Shown here: one piece after another, positions 25,289 through 33,711 of the stretch
Position numbering within the stretch: position 1 is the stretch's first letter
Layout of the letters: the number at the start of each line of letters is the position of its first letter
Assembly (NCBI GenBank): GCA_903970615.1
Contig: CAJCJH010000042.1
Coordinates: 1-41,342 of the forward strand
Length of the DNA: 41,342 bases
Direction of reading: 5' to 3'
Origin: Rhodospirillales bacterium
Lineage (GTDB): Bacteria; Pseudomonadota; Gammaproteobacteria; Nevskiales; Nevskiaceae
Made by a program: the position numbers and the translations under genes
The notes under the pieces: generated by a model
Seen by the model: the letters and a program-made list of their open reading frames with translations, nothing else
Databases searched by the model: none
What the model was told of the DNA's origin: nothing

Positions 25289-26761
25289 ATGCAGAAATGG
25301 CTTCCGCTGATGCTGGCGGCAACGCTCGCCGGCTGTCTGTCGAACCCGGCTTTTGAACGCCCACAACTGCCGCTGCCGGATGTCTGGCATGCGCCGCTGC
25401 CGAGCAGCGCTGAGCATGCGGAACTGCGTGCGAGCGACGACTGGTGGGCCGGTTTTGGCGATCCGGAATTGCAGCGCTTATTGCAGCAGGCACTGCAGAA
25501 TAATCCTGATCTGCGCATTGCGGTGGATCACATGCTGGCCGCCGGCGCCGGCATCCGCGTGGCCCGCGCCGCCGAGTTTCCTTCGCTGAGTTTTAACGCC
25601 GGCCCAACCGATCCGGTGATCTTGCAATTGGCCGGACAAAATCCGCATTCGCACGCCGACGATTCGCATTACGAAGTCGGCCTCAACGCGACTTACGAAA
25701 TCGATTTCTGGGGCCGCGTCAGCAACAGCCTCAAGGCAGCGCATGCCGAATTCGTCGCCTCCGCTTACGATGTCGATACCGCACGCATTGCGCTTCTGAG
25801 TGATGTGGCGCGGGCTTATTTCGACTTGCGCGAAGCCGATGAAATGCTCGGGCTGGCAATCGAAAAAGCCGGGCTTGCGGATCAACGCGCGCAGCTGCTT
25901 GCCTTGCAGCTGCAGGCCGGTCGCATCAGCGCCGCAAGCGTCGCGGATGCGCAGCTTGCCGCGCAGGAACCGAAGGCTGCGATCGCCGATCTGCAGGGCC
26001 AGCGAGCACTCGCACTGCTGCAGTTGCAGGCGCTTTTAGGAGATAGCGCAGAGTCCCTGCAGATCGCCAGTTCGACGCTCAGCGCTGATCTCAAGGCACC
26101 GGTGCCGGCGCCCGGTTTACCGTCGTCATTGCTCGAACGCCGTGCGGATATCCGCGCCGCGGAATCGCATCTGATGGCGGCGGAAGCGCAAGTCGCGGTG
26201 GCGCGCGCAGAGCGTTTTCCGCAAGTGCAGCTGACCGGGGAACTGGGCTTTCTCAGCGCCGCAGTAGTTCACATTCTGGGCGCCGGCAGCGCGCTGGTCG
26301 GCATTGGTCCGGGCATCGCGCTGCCGATTTTCGATGGCGGCCGCGGCGCGGCGGAATTCGAACTGCGCGAACATCAGTACGATGCCGCACTTGCCGAATA
26401 TCAGAAGACGGTTATCGCCGCCTTTGGCGACGTCGAAAAAGCCCTGCTCGGCTATCAGGCGGCGGTTGAAGCGAAAGCGCGATGGTCAAGCGCGGATGCA
26501 TTGATCGCAGCGCAAATCCAGCGTCTGCAATTGAGCCTGGCGGCGGGTCACGCTAGCCGTCTACAACTCATCGCCTTGCAGCAGCAGGCGATCGAAATCC
26601 AGCTTTCCAGCCTGCTCGCCCAACGCCAGCATCTCGACAGCATGGTGCTGTTGTATCAAGCCCTCGGCGGCGCGTCGCCAACTGTGGGCGATGAAGCAAC
26701 TGCGAAGGCTGCGACGGATACGTCCACCGATACCGGCTCAGGCGAGAGCAGCACGCGCTGA
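25289..26761 (+). CDS. Outer-membrane efflux lipoprotein (NodT/TolC family)
   Basis: This 490-residue outer-membrane factor is the exit duct of the preceding ABC pump. A lipoprotein signal, LMLAATLAGC, gives an acylated Cys. The two TolC-type repeats are visible: PELQRLLQQALQNNPDLRIA with ARAAEFPSLSFNAGP, then ERRADIRAAESHLMAAEAQV with ARAERFPQVQLTG and GIALPIFDGGRG. A coiled-coil follows each. The ATG at 25289 starts directly at the signal peptide; a TTG at 25280, overlapping the previous stop, is an alternative. The C-terminal about 25 residues are rich in Thr, Ser and Gly and look disordered. Confidence 0.93.
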   Translation: MQKWLPLMLAATLAGCLSNPAFERPQLPLPDVWHAPLPSSAEHAELRASDDWWAGFGDPELQRLLQQALQNNPDLRIAVDHMLAAGAGIRVARAAEFPSLSFNAGPTDPVILQLAGQNPHSHADDSHYEVGLNATYEIDFWGRVSNSLKAAHAEFVASAYDVDTARIALLSDVARAYFDLREADEMLGLAIEKAGLADQRAQLLALQLQAGRISAASVADAQLAAQEPKAAIADLQGQRALALLQLQALLGDSAESLQIASSTLSADLKAPVPAPGLPSSLLERRADIRAAESHLMAAEAQVAVARAERFPQVQLTGELGFLSAAVVHILGAGSALVGIGPGIALPIFDGGRGAAEFELREHQYDAALAEYQKTVIAAFGDVEKALLGYQAAVEAKARWSSADALIAAQIQRLQLSLAAGHASRLQLIALQQQAIEIQLSSLLAQRQHLDSMVLLYQALGGASPTVGDEATAKAATDTSTDTGSGESSTR

Positions 26762-26899
26762 TTTGAGAATATTGCAGTCCTAGCCGACTACTGCCGTCAG
26801 GACCAAAGACTATCGCTCTGCGAAGAATTACTCAGCGGCATAGATACCGATGACCCTCGTCATCGACGATGGAATCGCGCCAGATTCCTTTGGTTCCAA

Positions 26900-27685
26900 T
26901 CAACCGCGCCGTTCCACCAGCAACTTCTTCGTCTCTGCGATCGCCCGCGCCGGATTCAGGCCTTTCGGACAGGTCTTGGCGCAGTTCATGATGGTGTGGC
27001 AGCGATACAGCTTGAATGGGTCTTCCAGCATGTCGAGGCGTTCGCCGGTAGCTTCGTCGCGTGAATCGGCGAGCCAGCGATAGGCTTGCAGCAGAATCGC
27101 GGGGCCGAGGTAACGGTCGCCGTTCCACCAGTAGCTTGGGCAGGCCGTTGAGCAGCACGCGCAGAGAATACATTCGTAATAGCCGTCAAGCTTGGCGCGG
27201 TCTTCCTCACTTTGCAGACGCTCGCGCGTCGGTGCGGGCGTGTCGGTTTTCAGCCAAGGCTCGATCGAGGTGTACTGCGCATAGAAGTGCGTCATGTCCG
27301 GCACCAGGTCTTTAATGACCGGCATGTGCGGTAATGGATAGATCTTGACGTCTCCTTTCACATCGCCACAAGCCTTGATGCAGGCGAGTGTATTGGTGCC
27401 ATCGATGTTCATCGAACAGGAGCCGCAAATCCCCTCGCGGCAGGAGCGGCGGAACGATAATGTAGAATCGATCTCGTTCTTGATCTTGATGAGTGCGTCG
27501 AGCACCATCGGGCCGCAGGTATCCATATCGACCTCATAAGTATCGACACGCGGATTGGCCTGTGTATCCGGATCGTAGCGATAGATCTTGAACGCGCGCA
27601 CATTCCTGGCGCCGGCGGCTGCTTTGAATGTCTTGCCAGCACTGCGATCGATCTTCGAATTCTTCGGAAGTGTGATCTGAGCCAT
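26900..27685 (-). CDS. sdhB: Succinate dehydrogenase iron-sulfur subunit SdhB
   Basis: SdhB carries the three iron-sulfur clusters that pass electrons from the FAD of SdhA to ubiquinone in respiratory complex II. All ligands are present in 261 residues: [2Fe-2S] C82, C87, C90 and C102 ([10 protein letters not shown], then AC); [4Fe-4S] C172, C175, C178 with C182-P ([12 protein letters not shown]); [3Fe-4S] C229, C235 and C239-P ([12 protein letters not shown]). It is the last gene of the minus-strand sdh operon, 77 bases after the DUF2939 gene, which is an unusual separation from sdhA. It is convergent with the outer-membrane efflux gene; the gap 26762-26899 shows a small CGATGAC-CCTC-GTCATCG hairpin but no clear terminator. 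Confidence 0.98.
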   Translation of the reverse strand: MAQITLPKNSKIDRSAGKTFKAAAGARNVRAFKIYRYDPDTQANPRVDTYEVDMDTCGPMVLDALIKIKNEIDSTLSFRRSCREGICGSCSMNIDGTNTLACIKACGDVKGDVKIYPLPHMPVIKDLVPDMTHFYAQYTSIEPWLKTDTPAPTRERLQSEEDRAKLDGYYECILCACCSTACPSYWWNGDRYLGPAILLQAYRWLADSRDEATGERLDMLEDPFKLYRCHTIMNCAKTCPKGLNPARAIAETKKLLVERRG

Positions 27686-27762
27686 CTGGAAACTCCTGAC
27701 TACGATTACTCTGCGTGATTGAATAACAACATTAATGAATGCATTACTTCTTTATGAAACCC

Positions 27763-28290
27763 TTACTTCGCGGGACTGGCATCGGCGAGATTCACCACTT
27801 TCCAGGCGTCATTTTCCCGCGCCAGCATCAGGCGTAATCCACTGCCCTGCGAGCGACGCACGACCACCTGGAAGTGCGAAGAATTTTCGTATCCTGCGCG
27901 CTGCAATTTGCCATCGAGCACGCAGGGCTTGCCCGGCGGCTGCGGCGACATATCGACGCTGCCATCCGCCGAGTGATCGCAGACCAGATGAATGAAACCC
28001 TCCGGCGTGGCATAACTTTCGATCTTGCCGGCAGCGAGATCTTTTTCGATTGAACTACGCACGCCGCCGAGAAATTTATCCTCGTTGGCGCGGTCGAGTT
28101 TCTGGTCGGTATGACGAATCACGTTGGCGCGCAAGGTATCGAAATCGACCAGCGCGGCCACACGATTGGTATCGCGCGACTGCAAGGCATGCTTCAAATT
28201 CCGCAGCGCCAGCAAAGGCTGCGCCCACCAGAAAGCGGCACCGGCAACCATCACGGCCAGCACTGCGGAGACGATGAAAACCTTGCGCAC
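27763..28290 (-). CDS. DUF2939 family protein within sdh operon
   Basis: This 175-residue protein has an N-terminal signal anchor (VFIVSAVLAVMVAGAAFWWA). The DUF2939 pattern follows: LLALRNLKHALQSRDTNRVAALVDFDTLRANV, in which Trp/aromatic, Arg-Asp and V-D-F are the family landmarks. The rest is a soluble, probably periplasmic, domain with two Cys (C106, C122 region). Function is unknown. It sits between sdhA and sdhB, with only 12 bases to sdhA, so it is co-transcribed. The position suggests a role in complex II assembly or simple operon hitchhiking. Confidence 0.85.
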   Translation of the reverse strand: MRKVFIVSAVLAVMVAGAAFWWAQPLLALRNLKHALQSRDTNRVAALVDFDTLRANVIRHTDQKLDRANEDKFLGGVRSSIEKDLAAGKIESYATPEGFIHLVCDHSADGSVDMSPQPPGKPCVLDGKLQRAGYENSSHFQVVVRRSQGSGLRLMLARENDAWKVVNLADASPAK

Positions 28291-28302
28291 ACTTTCGCCG
28301 GA

Positions 28303-30105
28303 CTAGTAAGTGCGCTTCTTCGGCGGCACTACATCGGCGTCGGTGTCGAGCGTATACAGATGCACCGGTCGATAATCGATCTTGACTTCGGTATCGGCGG
28401 TGCGCCAGGCGAGCGTGTGCTTCATCCAGTGCTGATCGTCGCGCTCGGGGAAATCCTCGTGCGCATGGGCGCCGCGCGATTCCTTGCGGTTCTGCGCGCC
28501 GGCCATCGTCAGCAGCGCCTGGCCGAGCAGGTTGTCGAGTTCCAGCGTTTCGATCAGGTCGGAATTCCACACCAGCGAGTGATCGCTGACGTGGACATCA
28601 TCGAACAATTTGATGTCGTCCTTGAGCTTGACCATGCCTTCGTCGAGCGACTTGGTGGTGCGGAAAACCGCGGCGTGCTGCTGCATCGTTTTCTGCATCG
28701 CCAGACGAATCTTCGAGGTCGGCGTAGCACCCTTGGCATAGCGCAAATGGTCGAGCCGCGCGAGCGCTTTTTCTTCCGATTCCTTCGGCAGTGTCTTGTG
28801 CTTCTGGCCCGCCTTGAGCGTATCCGCGCAGCGCAACCCAGCCGCGCGGCCGAACACGACGAGATCGAGCAGCGAGTTCGAGCCGAGACGATTGGCGCCA
28901 TGCACCGACACGCAAGCCGCCTCGCCCACTGCCATCAAACCGGGAATCACGGTATCGGTTTTGCCATCGGTGCAGGTAACGACTTCGCCGTGGAAATTGC
29001 ACGGAATGCCGCCCATGTTGTAATGCACGGTTGGCAGTACCGGGATCGGTTCCTTGGTGACATCGACATTCGCAAAAATCTTCGCCGTCTCGGAAATTCC
29101 GGGCAGACGCTTGTGCAGCACTTCCGGCCCGAGATGCTGCAGGTTGAGATGGATGTGATCCTTCTCCGGGCCGACGCCGCGGCCTTCACGAATCTCGATC
29201 GTCATCGAGCGGCTGACCACATCGCGCGAGGCGAGATCCTTCGCATTCGGCGCGTAGCGTTCCATGAAACGCTCGCCGTTGGAGTTGGTGAGATAACCGC
29301 CCTCGCCGCGCGAGCCTTCGGTAATCAGACAGCCCGAACCGTAAATGCCGGTCGGGTGGAACTGCACGAATTCCATGTCCTGCAAGGGAATGCCGGCTCG
29401 GATCGCCATGCCGCCGCCGTCGCCGGTGCAGGTGTGTGCAGAAGTCGCGGAAAAATACGCGCGGCCATAACCGCCGGTCGCCAGAATCACCTGATGCGCG
29501 CGGAAGCGATGCAGTTCGCCGGTGGATTGATCCAGCGCCAGAACCCCGTGAATACTGCCATCGGCGTCGGTGAGCAGATCCAGCGCGAAATATTCGATGA
29601 AGAACTCGGCACGCGCCTTCAGCGCCTGCTGATACATCGTGTGCAGCATCGCATGCCCGGTACGATCGGCCGCGGCACAGGTACGCTGCGCCGGCGGACC
29701 GCCGAAGTTGGTGGTCATGCCGCCGAACGGACGCTGATAAATCTTGCCTTCCGGCGTGCGCGAAAATGGCACGCCCCAGTGTTCGAGCTCGATGATCGCC
29801 GGTAGTGCTTCGCGCACCATGTATTGAATCGCGTCCTGATCGCCGAGCCAGTCCGAACCCTTGATGGTGTCGTACATGTGCCAGCGCCAATCGTCCGCGC
29901 CCATGTTGCCGAGCGCTGCGGAAATACCGCCTTGTGCGGCGACGGTATGCGAGCGCGTCGGGAAAACCTTGGTGATGTTGGCGGTCTTCAAACCCGATTG
30001 GGCGAGGCCAACGGTGGCGCGCAAACCTGCACCGCCCGCACCAACAACGACGACATCGTATTCGTGATGAACAATCTTGTACGCCGGCTGAGTTGCAGTG
30101 CTCAT
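28303..30105 (-). CDS. sdhA: Succinate dehydrogenase flavoprotein subunit SdhA
   Basis: SdhA oxidises succinate to fumarate using covalently bound FAD. The 600-residue product has the dinucleotide-binding [20 protein letters not shown], the flavinylation histidine in [15 protein letters not shown], the active-site region [18 protein letters not shown] with SRGEGGYL, and [18 protein letters not shown] near the C-terminal part of the FAD domain. The C-terminal helical domain ends with the typical PVHLYTLD and KKRTY. It lies four bases after sdhD. A long open frame on the plus strand inside it is an antisense shadow. Confidence 0.99.
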   Translation of the reverse strand: MSTATQPAYKIVHHEYDVVVVGAGGAGLRATVGLAQSGLKTANITKVFPTRSHTVAAQGGISAALGNMGADDWRWHMYDTIKGSDWLGDQDAIQYMVREALPAIIELEHWGVPFSRTPEGKIYQRPFGGMTTNFGGPPAQRTCAAADRTGHAMLHTMYQQALKARAEFFIEYFALDLLTDADGSIHGVLALDQSTGELHRFRAHQVILATGGYGRAYFSATSAHTCTGDGGGMAIRAGIPLQDMEFVQFHPTGIYGSGCLITEGSRGEGGYLTNSNGERFMERYAPNAKDLASRDVVSRSMTIEIREGRGVGPEKDHIHLNLQHLGPEVLHKRLPGISETAKIFANVDVTKEPIPVLPTVHYNMGGIPCNFHGEVVTCTDGKTDTVIPGLMAVGEAACVSVHGANRLGSNSLLDLVVFGRAAGLRCADTLKAGQKHKTLPKESEEKALARLDHLRYAKGATPTSKIRLAMQKTMQQHAAVFRTTKSLDEGMVKLKDDIKLFDDVHVSDHSLVWNSDLIETLELDNLLGQALLTMAGAQNRKESRGAHAHEDFPERDDQHWMKHTLAWRTADTEVKIDYRPVHLYTLDTDADVVPPKKRTY

Positions 30106-30109
30106 GTGA

Positions 30110-30499
30110 TTACAGCGCTCCGAATGCGATTTTGAGAACGGCGTAGATACTCGCCGCTGCCAGCGCGAAATGCGCCAATTTAACCAGGGCGATGCCGCCG
30201 ATTTTCAGCGCTTCGTTGCCGATGTAATCCTCGATCACCACCTGCACGCCGAGTGCGGAGTGATAGAACGCGGCGAGGAAAAACAGCACCAGCGCAACGG
30301 CAACCAGCGGCGCGTGAATCCACGCCAGCATGGTCGGATAATCGGCGACGTGATAGCGCGCAATGCTGAACACGAACCACAGCGACAGTGGAATCAGCGC
30401 CAGCGCCGATAACCGCTGCATCCACCAATGACCCACTCCATCTTTTGCCGAGCCGAGGCCGCGAGCCTCGGACAGCGGAGAGCGCAAACTCATCGACAA
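30110..30499 (-). CDS. sdhD: Succinate dehydrogenase membrane anchor SdhD
   Basis: This 129-residue cytochrome b-type anchor has three transmembrane helices ([34 protein letters not shown] and [16 protein letters not shown]). The heme-ligand type motif [14 protein letters not shown] is present in the second to third helix, with [12 protein letters not shown] before the first helix near the quinone site. GTTGTCG-type purines (AGGAGTTG) precede the ATG. It lies between sdhC (46 bases) and sdhA (4 bases). Confidence 0.95.
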   Translation of the reverse strand: MSMSLRSPLSEARGLGSAKDGVGHWWMQRLSALALIPLSLWFVFSIARYHVADYPTMLAWIHAPLVAVALVLFFLAAFYHSALGVQVVIEDYIGNEALKIGGIALVKLAHFALAAASIYAVLKIAFGAL

Positions 30500-30545
30500 C
30501 TCCTGAAAACGACGATTGGAAATCAGCCCGGGAACGAATCGGAAA

Positions 30546-30965
30546 CTAGACTGCGAAAGCGACCGCCCAGACGGCGGCCGTCAGCACCAGCGAAATGGCA
30601 ACCACGAGATAGCCGCCGAGATAGACGTGCTTGATCTCGAACGCGAAGCCGCTATCCCAGACCAGATGACGGATGCCGTTGCACAGGTGATAAAGCAACG
30701 CCCAGCTCCACGCGAACAGCAGCACCTCGCCGGGAATCGAGCGCGCGACAGTGGCGAACTGCGCGTACGACCACGCGCCATTGGCCGCAGAAAGCACCCA
30801 GATCGCAATCAGCACCGTGCCCAGACTCAAGGCGAGACCGCTGATGCGATGCGCGAACGACAGCACCGACGTCAGCTGGAATTTGTAGTAAGGCCCGAGC
30901 ATGAACGGCGAAAGCGGGCGCGCCGCGATTTGCGCGCTCTTGGGTGCTGTGGTGTTCTCAGCCAT
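30546..30965 (-). CDS. sdhC: Succinate dehydrogenase cytochrome b556 subunit SdhC
   Basis: SdhC anchors complex II and helps bind heme b and quinone. In 139 residues it shows RPLSPFMLGPYYKFQLTSVL, SFAHRISGLALSLGT (the Ser/His/Arg quinone region), a second helix, and LYHLCNGIRHLVWDSG with the heme-ligand histidine, then a third helix. I start it at the ATG at 30965, with AGGAG eight bases upstream; a start 21 bases earlier is possible but has no such site. It follows the SdhAF4-like gene by 45 bases. Confidence 0.96.
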   Translation of the reverse strand: MAENTTAPKSAQIAARPLSPFMLGPYYKFQLTSVLSFAHRISGLALSLGTVLIAIWVLSAANGAWSYAQFATVARSIPGEVLLFAWSWALLYHLCNGIRHLVWDSGFAFEIKHVYLGGYLVVAISLVLTAAVWAVAFAV

Positions 30966-31010
30966 GCTTACCGCTCCTGGATTCAAGTGGATGTGCAGTA
31001 CAAAGCGCGT

Positions 31011-31217
31011 TCAGAAATCGATACAGCGGCCGCCCTTTTCCCAATCGCCAAAACGGGTGGGATCGGTACCATCGCGCCGGCCGCCGATTTCACGAACCGG
31101 AGCAGTTGGCGACGCCTTATGATCGTCGCCGCAAGAACTGCCTGACGAACCACTGTCTGCGCCCGAAGCGGGGCTGGCAGCGGGTTCGGATTTGTCGGGA
31201 TGGGAAGGCGGTTTCAT
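31011..31217 (-). CDS. SdhAF4-like (DUF1674) succinate dehydrogenase assembly factor
   Basis: This is a 68-residue small protein whose first about 45 residues are low-complexity and rich in Ser, Pro, Gly, Asp and Ala. The C-terminus, PVREIGGRRDGTDPTRFGD plus WEKGGRCIDF, is the DUF1674 signature shared with eukaryotic SdhAF4, a chaperone that protects and loads flavinylated SdhA. Its position as the first gene of the sdh operon supports the same role here. The ATG at 31217 is preferred; an in-frame TTG at 31247 would add ten residues. It is short enough to be missed by annotation. It shares a roughly 50-base divergent region with ygfZ. Confidence 0.85.
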   Translation of the reverse strand: MKPPSHPDKSEPAASPASGADSGSSGSSCGDDHKASPTAPVREIGGRRDGTDPTRFGDWEKGGRCIDF

Positions 31218-31266
31218 ATCAACGATCTTGAGTGCGTATTGTGACAAATTTCACCGAACACTGGCA

Positions 31267-32352
31267 ATGCAAAACCTGAATAATCTCGACGCCAACCGCG
31301 AAATTTCCACCGATCCGGCGGCGCTTCCAGCCTGGTTGCCGCTGGCAACTTCCGGCCCGATGCCGCAGCTGCGCGCGGACGGCAGTTTCGACTTCGGCGA
31401 TTCTGCGGGCGAAGCGCTGGCCGCATTTCAACACGACGCCATTTTCCCGCTCGCACAGCTCGGAACCCTGCTCGCACAAGGCGCCGATGTCGATTCATTC
31501 CTGCAAGGCCAGCTCAGCAACGACATCGCAGCGCTCACACCTGATCGTTCGCAACTCAGCAGCTACAACAGCGCCAAAGGCCGCGTGATCGTGATGTTGA
31601 CGCTGAGCCGGGCCGCCGACGGTATCCGTCTGCAAACCAGCGCTGCATTGACCTCTACGTTGATGAAACGTTTGCAGATGTTCGTGATGCGCGCAAAAGT
31701 AAAGTTCAGCGACATCAGCGCAACACATCCGCTGCTCGGCATCAGCGGGCCGAATGCGGCAGCCCTGTTGATGCAAGCGGGCTTGCCGCTGCCTGCGACG
31801 TCCGACTGGGCGATGGCGAGCCGCGATGAAATCGCCGTGACGCAGCAACCGGGCACAACGCCGCGCTTCACGATTCAGGCGCCGGCCGCGCAACTCGGCG
31901 GAATCTGGACGACGCTTTCCATAAACGCACGGCCCGCGGGACCGCAGGCTTGGCAACTGCTCGAAATCCTCGCAGGTCAGCCGTCGATCCTTCCCACCAC
32001 GCAAGAGCATTTTGTCGCGCAGATGCTCAATCTCGACATGCTTGGCGGCATCAGCTTCACCAAGGGCTGCTATCCCGGCCAGGAAGTGGTTGCGCGGCTG
32101 CACTATCTGGGGCAGTTGAAGCGCCGCATGTTCATCGGCTTCAGCTCGCAAGCACCGCTACCGGGAACGCTGGTTTATCTGGCCAGCGGCGAGACTCAAG
32201 CGATTGGCGAAGTGGTGCTGGCCGCCGAACATCCACAGTACGGCGCGGCTTTATTGATCGTGCTGCAAACGCAATATCAGGACGCTGCAGATTTGCGTCT
32301 GCAATCGCCAGCGGGCCAAGCGGTACGGCTGGCGCCGGTTGTGCCGACCTGA
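31267..32352 (+). CDS. ygfZ: Folate-binding YgfZ/GcvT-like protein
   Basis: YgfZ is a tetrahydrofolate-dependent protein that helps iron-sulfur cluster enzymes, with a GcvT-like fold. The 361-residue product has ALTPDRSQLSSYNSAKGRVI in the N-terminal half and the diagnostic KGCYPGQEVVARLHYLG (the invariant Lys-Gly-Cys-Tyr-x-Gly-Gln-Glu) in the C-terminal half. The ATG at 31267 is chosen; an upstream in-frame start at 31192 overlaps the SdhAF4-like gene on the other strand. It is divergent from the sdh operon, whose SdhB needs three clusters, so the link is functional as well as positional. Confidence 0.93.
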   Translation: MQNLNNLDANREISTDPAALPAWLPLATSGPMPQLRADGSFDFGDSAGEALAAFQHDAIFPLAQLGTLLAQGADVDSFLQGQLSNDIAALTPDRSQLSSYNSAKGRVIVMLTLSRAADGIRLQTSAALTSTLMKRLQMFVMRAKVKFSDISATHPLLGISGPNAAALLMQAGLPLPATSDWAMASRDEIAVTQQPGTTPRFTIQAPAAQLGGIWTTLSINARPAGPQAWQLLEILAGQPSILPTTQEHFVAQMLNLDMLGGISFTKGCYPGQEVVARLHYLGQLKRRMFIGFSSQAPLPGTLVYLASGETQAIGEVVLAAEHPQYGAALLIVLQTQYQDAADLRLQSPAGQAVRLAPVVPT

Positions 32353-32534
32353 AACGCTCGATCGACTCAAGGCTTTCAGCTGTGCTTCGGGTGAAATGAC
32401 TTTGCGGTGATCCGCAGTTATCCCCCAGCTTGACAGACTTGCGCGACACCCTCGAAGCAGTCGAATCGGTTTGGAATAACAATCACACTTAATATTCTTT
32501 TCAAAATTCCCGCAAAAGCCGCAGGCTGCGTACT

Positions 32535-32580
32535 CGAAACACTTCAGAACCTTTTCCGCACCCTTTCCGAAACACTTCAG
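32535..32580 (+). repeat. Pair of 13-bp direct repeats 33 bp apart upstream of sulfate-binding gene
   Basis: CGAAACACTTCAG occurs at 32535-32547 and exactly again at 32568-32580, ending 20 bases before the ATG of the first sulfate-binding protein. The spacing of 33 bases is about three helical turns. Between them are the related runs CCTTTTCCG and CCCTTTCCG. This could be a tandem duplication in the leader or a regulator site. Confidence 0.5.
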
Positions 32581-32600
32581 CAACACATTCAAGGAATCCC

Positions 32601-33611
32601 ATGCCGTCGAAATCCATAATTCTCGCCGCCGCCTTCGCCGGCGCCTTGTTGAGCCAGTCTGCCATCGCAGCCAGCAAACAATTGCTTAATGTTTCCTACG
32701 ATCCCACACGCGAGCTGTATCAAGAGATCAATACGCAATTCGCGGCAGACTGGAAGAAGAAAACCGGTGAAGACATCACTATCTCGAATTCGCATGGCGG
32801 TTCCAGCAAGCAGGCGCGTTCGGTGATCGATGGCCTCGAAGCGGATGTGGTGACGCTGGGCCTGCCCTACGACATCGACCAGATTTCCAAGCTCGCCAAG
32901 AACATCTCGCCGGACTGGCGCAATCAGGAACCGAACAACGGCCTGCCGTATACATCCACGGTCGTGTTCGTGGTGCGCAAGGGCAATCCCAAGGGCATCA
33001 AGGGCTGGGGTGATTTGATCAAGCCGGGCGTCAGCGTGGTGGTGCCGAACCCGAAGACCAGTGGCGGCGGCCGCTGGTCTTATGTCGCCGCGTGGGCCTA
33101 CGGCGTGAAGAAACTCGGCAGCGAAGACAAGGCCAAGGATTACATCGCCAAGTTGTACAAAAACGTGCCGGTGCTGGATACCGGCGCGCGCGGCTCGACC
33201 ACCACCTTCGCGCAGCGCGATGTCGGCGATGTGCTCGTCACCTGGGAAAACGAGGCGTTCCTGACGCTGAATGAATTCGGTGCGGACAAGTTCGAGATCG
33301 TCACGCCCGCCGTTTCGGTGCTGGCCGAGCCGCCAGTCGCGCTGGTCGAAGGCAACACCGCCAAGCACGGCACCACCAAGGAAGCCAAGGCATATCTGGA
33401 TTTCCTCTACACGCCGGCCGCGCAGAAAATCGAAGCCGCGCATTACTATCGTCCGTGGAAACCGGAGTACGCCGACAAGGCCGACCTCGCGCGTTTCCCA
33501 AAACTCGAACTGATCAAATTCTCCGACCTGTTCAAGTCCTGGGACGAGTTGAACACCGTGCATCTGGCCGATGGCGCGCTGTTCGATCAGCTTTATCAGG
33601 CCAAGCCTTAA
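32601..33611 (+). CDS. sbp: Periplasmic sulfate-binding protein Sbp
   Basis: This is the sulfate/thiosulfate-binding protein of the CysTWA importer. The 336-residue product has a signal peptide ([19 protein letters not shown]), then [73 protein letters not shown] and [11 protein letters not shown]. The sulfate-contacting positions known from Salmonella and E. coli Sbp are conserved: Asp in SYD, Ser in GGSS, Ser-Gly-Gly in TSGG, Ala in GAR and Trp215. AAGGAA lies just before the ATG. It is first in a five-gene sulfate uptake cluster. Confidence 0.97.
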   Translation: MPSKSIILAAAFAGALLSQSAIAASKQLLNVSYDPTRELYQEINTQFAADWKKKTGEDITISNSHGGSSKQARSVIDGLEADVVTLGLPYDIDQISKLAKNISPDWRNQEPNNGLPYTSTVVFVVRKGNPKGIKGWGDLIKPGVSVVVPNPKTSGGGRWSYVAAWAYGVKKLGSEDKAKDYIAKLYKNVPVLDTGARGSTTTFAQRDVGDVLVTWENEAFLTLNEFGADKFEIVTPAVSVLAEPPVALVEGNTAKHGTTKEAKAYLDFLYTPAAQKIEAAHYYRPWKPEYADKADLARFPKLELIKFSDLFKSWDELNTVHLADGALFDQLYQAKP

Positions 33612-33631
33612 ACTGCGCGGCTTGCCGCAAA

Positions 33632-33662
33632 CACAGCGCCCAATTTCGTATCGGGCGCTGTG
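33632..33662 (+). terminator. 10-bp stem-loop between the two sulfate-binding genes
   Basis: CACAGCGCCC (33632-33641) pairs perfectly with GGGCGCTGTG (33653-33662) around an 11-base loop. It lies 21 bases after the first binding-protein stop and 50 before the second start. Only a short T run (ACGTTTAC) follows, so it may be a leaky terminator or an mRNA-stabilising element that raises the level of the first gene over the rest. Confidence 0.45.
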
Positions 33663-33711
33663 ACGTTTACTTCCGAGAGAATCCGCGCCCGACTCGCGTA
33701 CTTTTATCGAC

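Noticed and set aside
26848-26865. CGATGAC-CCTC-GTCATCG hairpin as sdh/efflux terminator
   Set aside because: The stem is short and no T tract follows on either strand.
28111-29805. 564-codon plus-strand open frame opposite sdhA
   Set aside because: It is antisense to a complete SdhA, lacks any family motif, and arises from the codon bias of the opposite strand.
32430-32435. Perfect TTGACA as the -35 box of the sulfate operon
   Set aside because: No acceptable -10 box lies 16-18 bases downstream.
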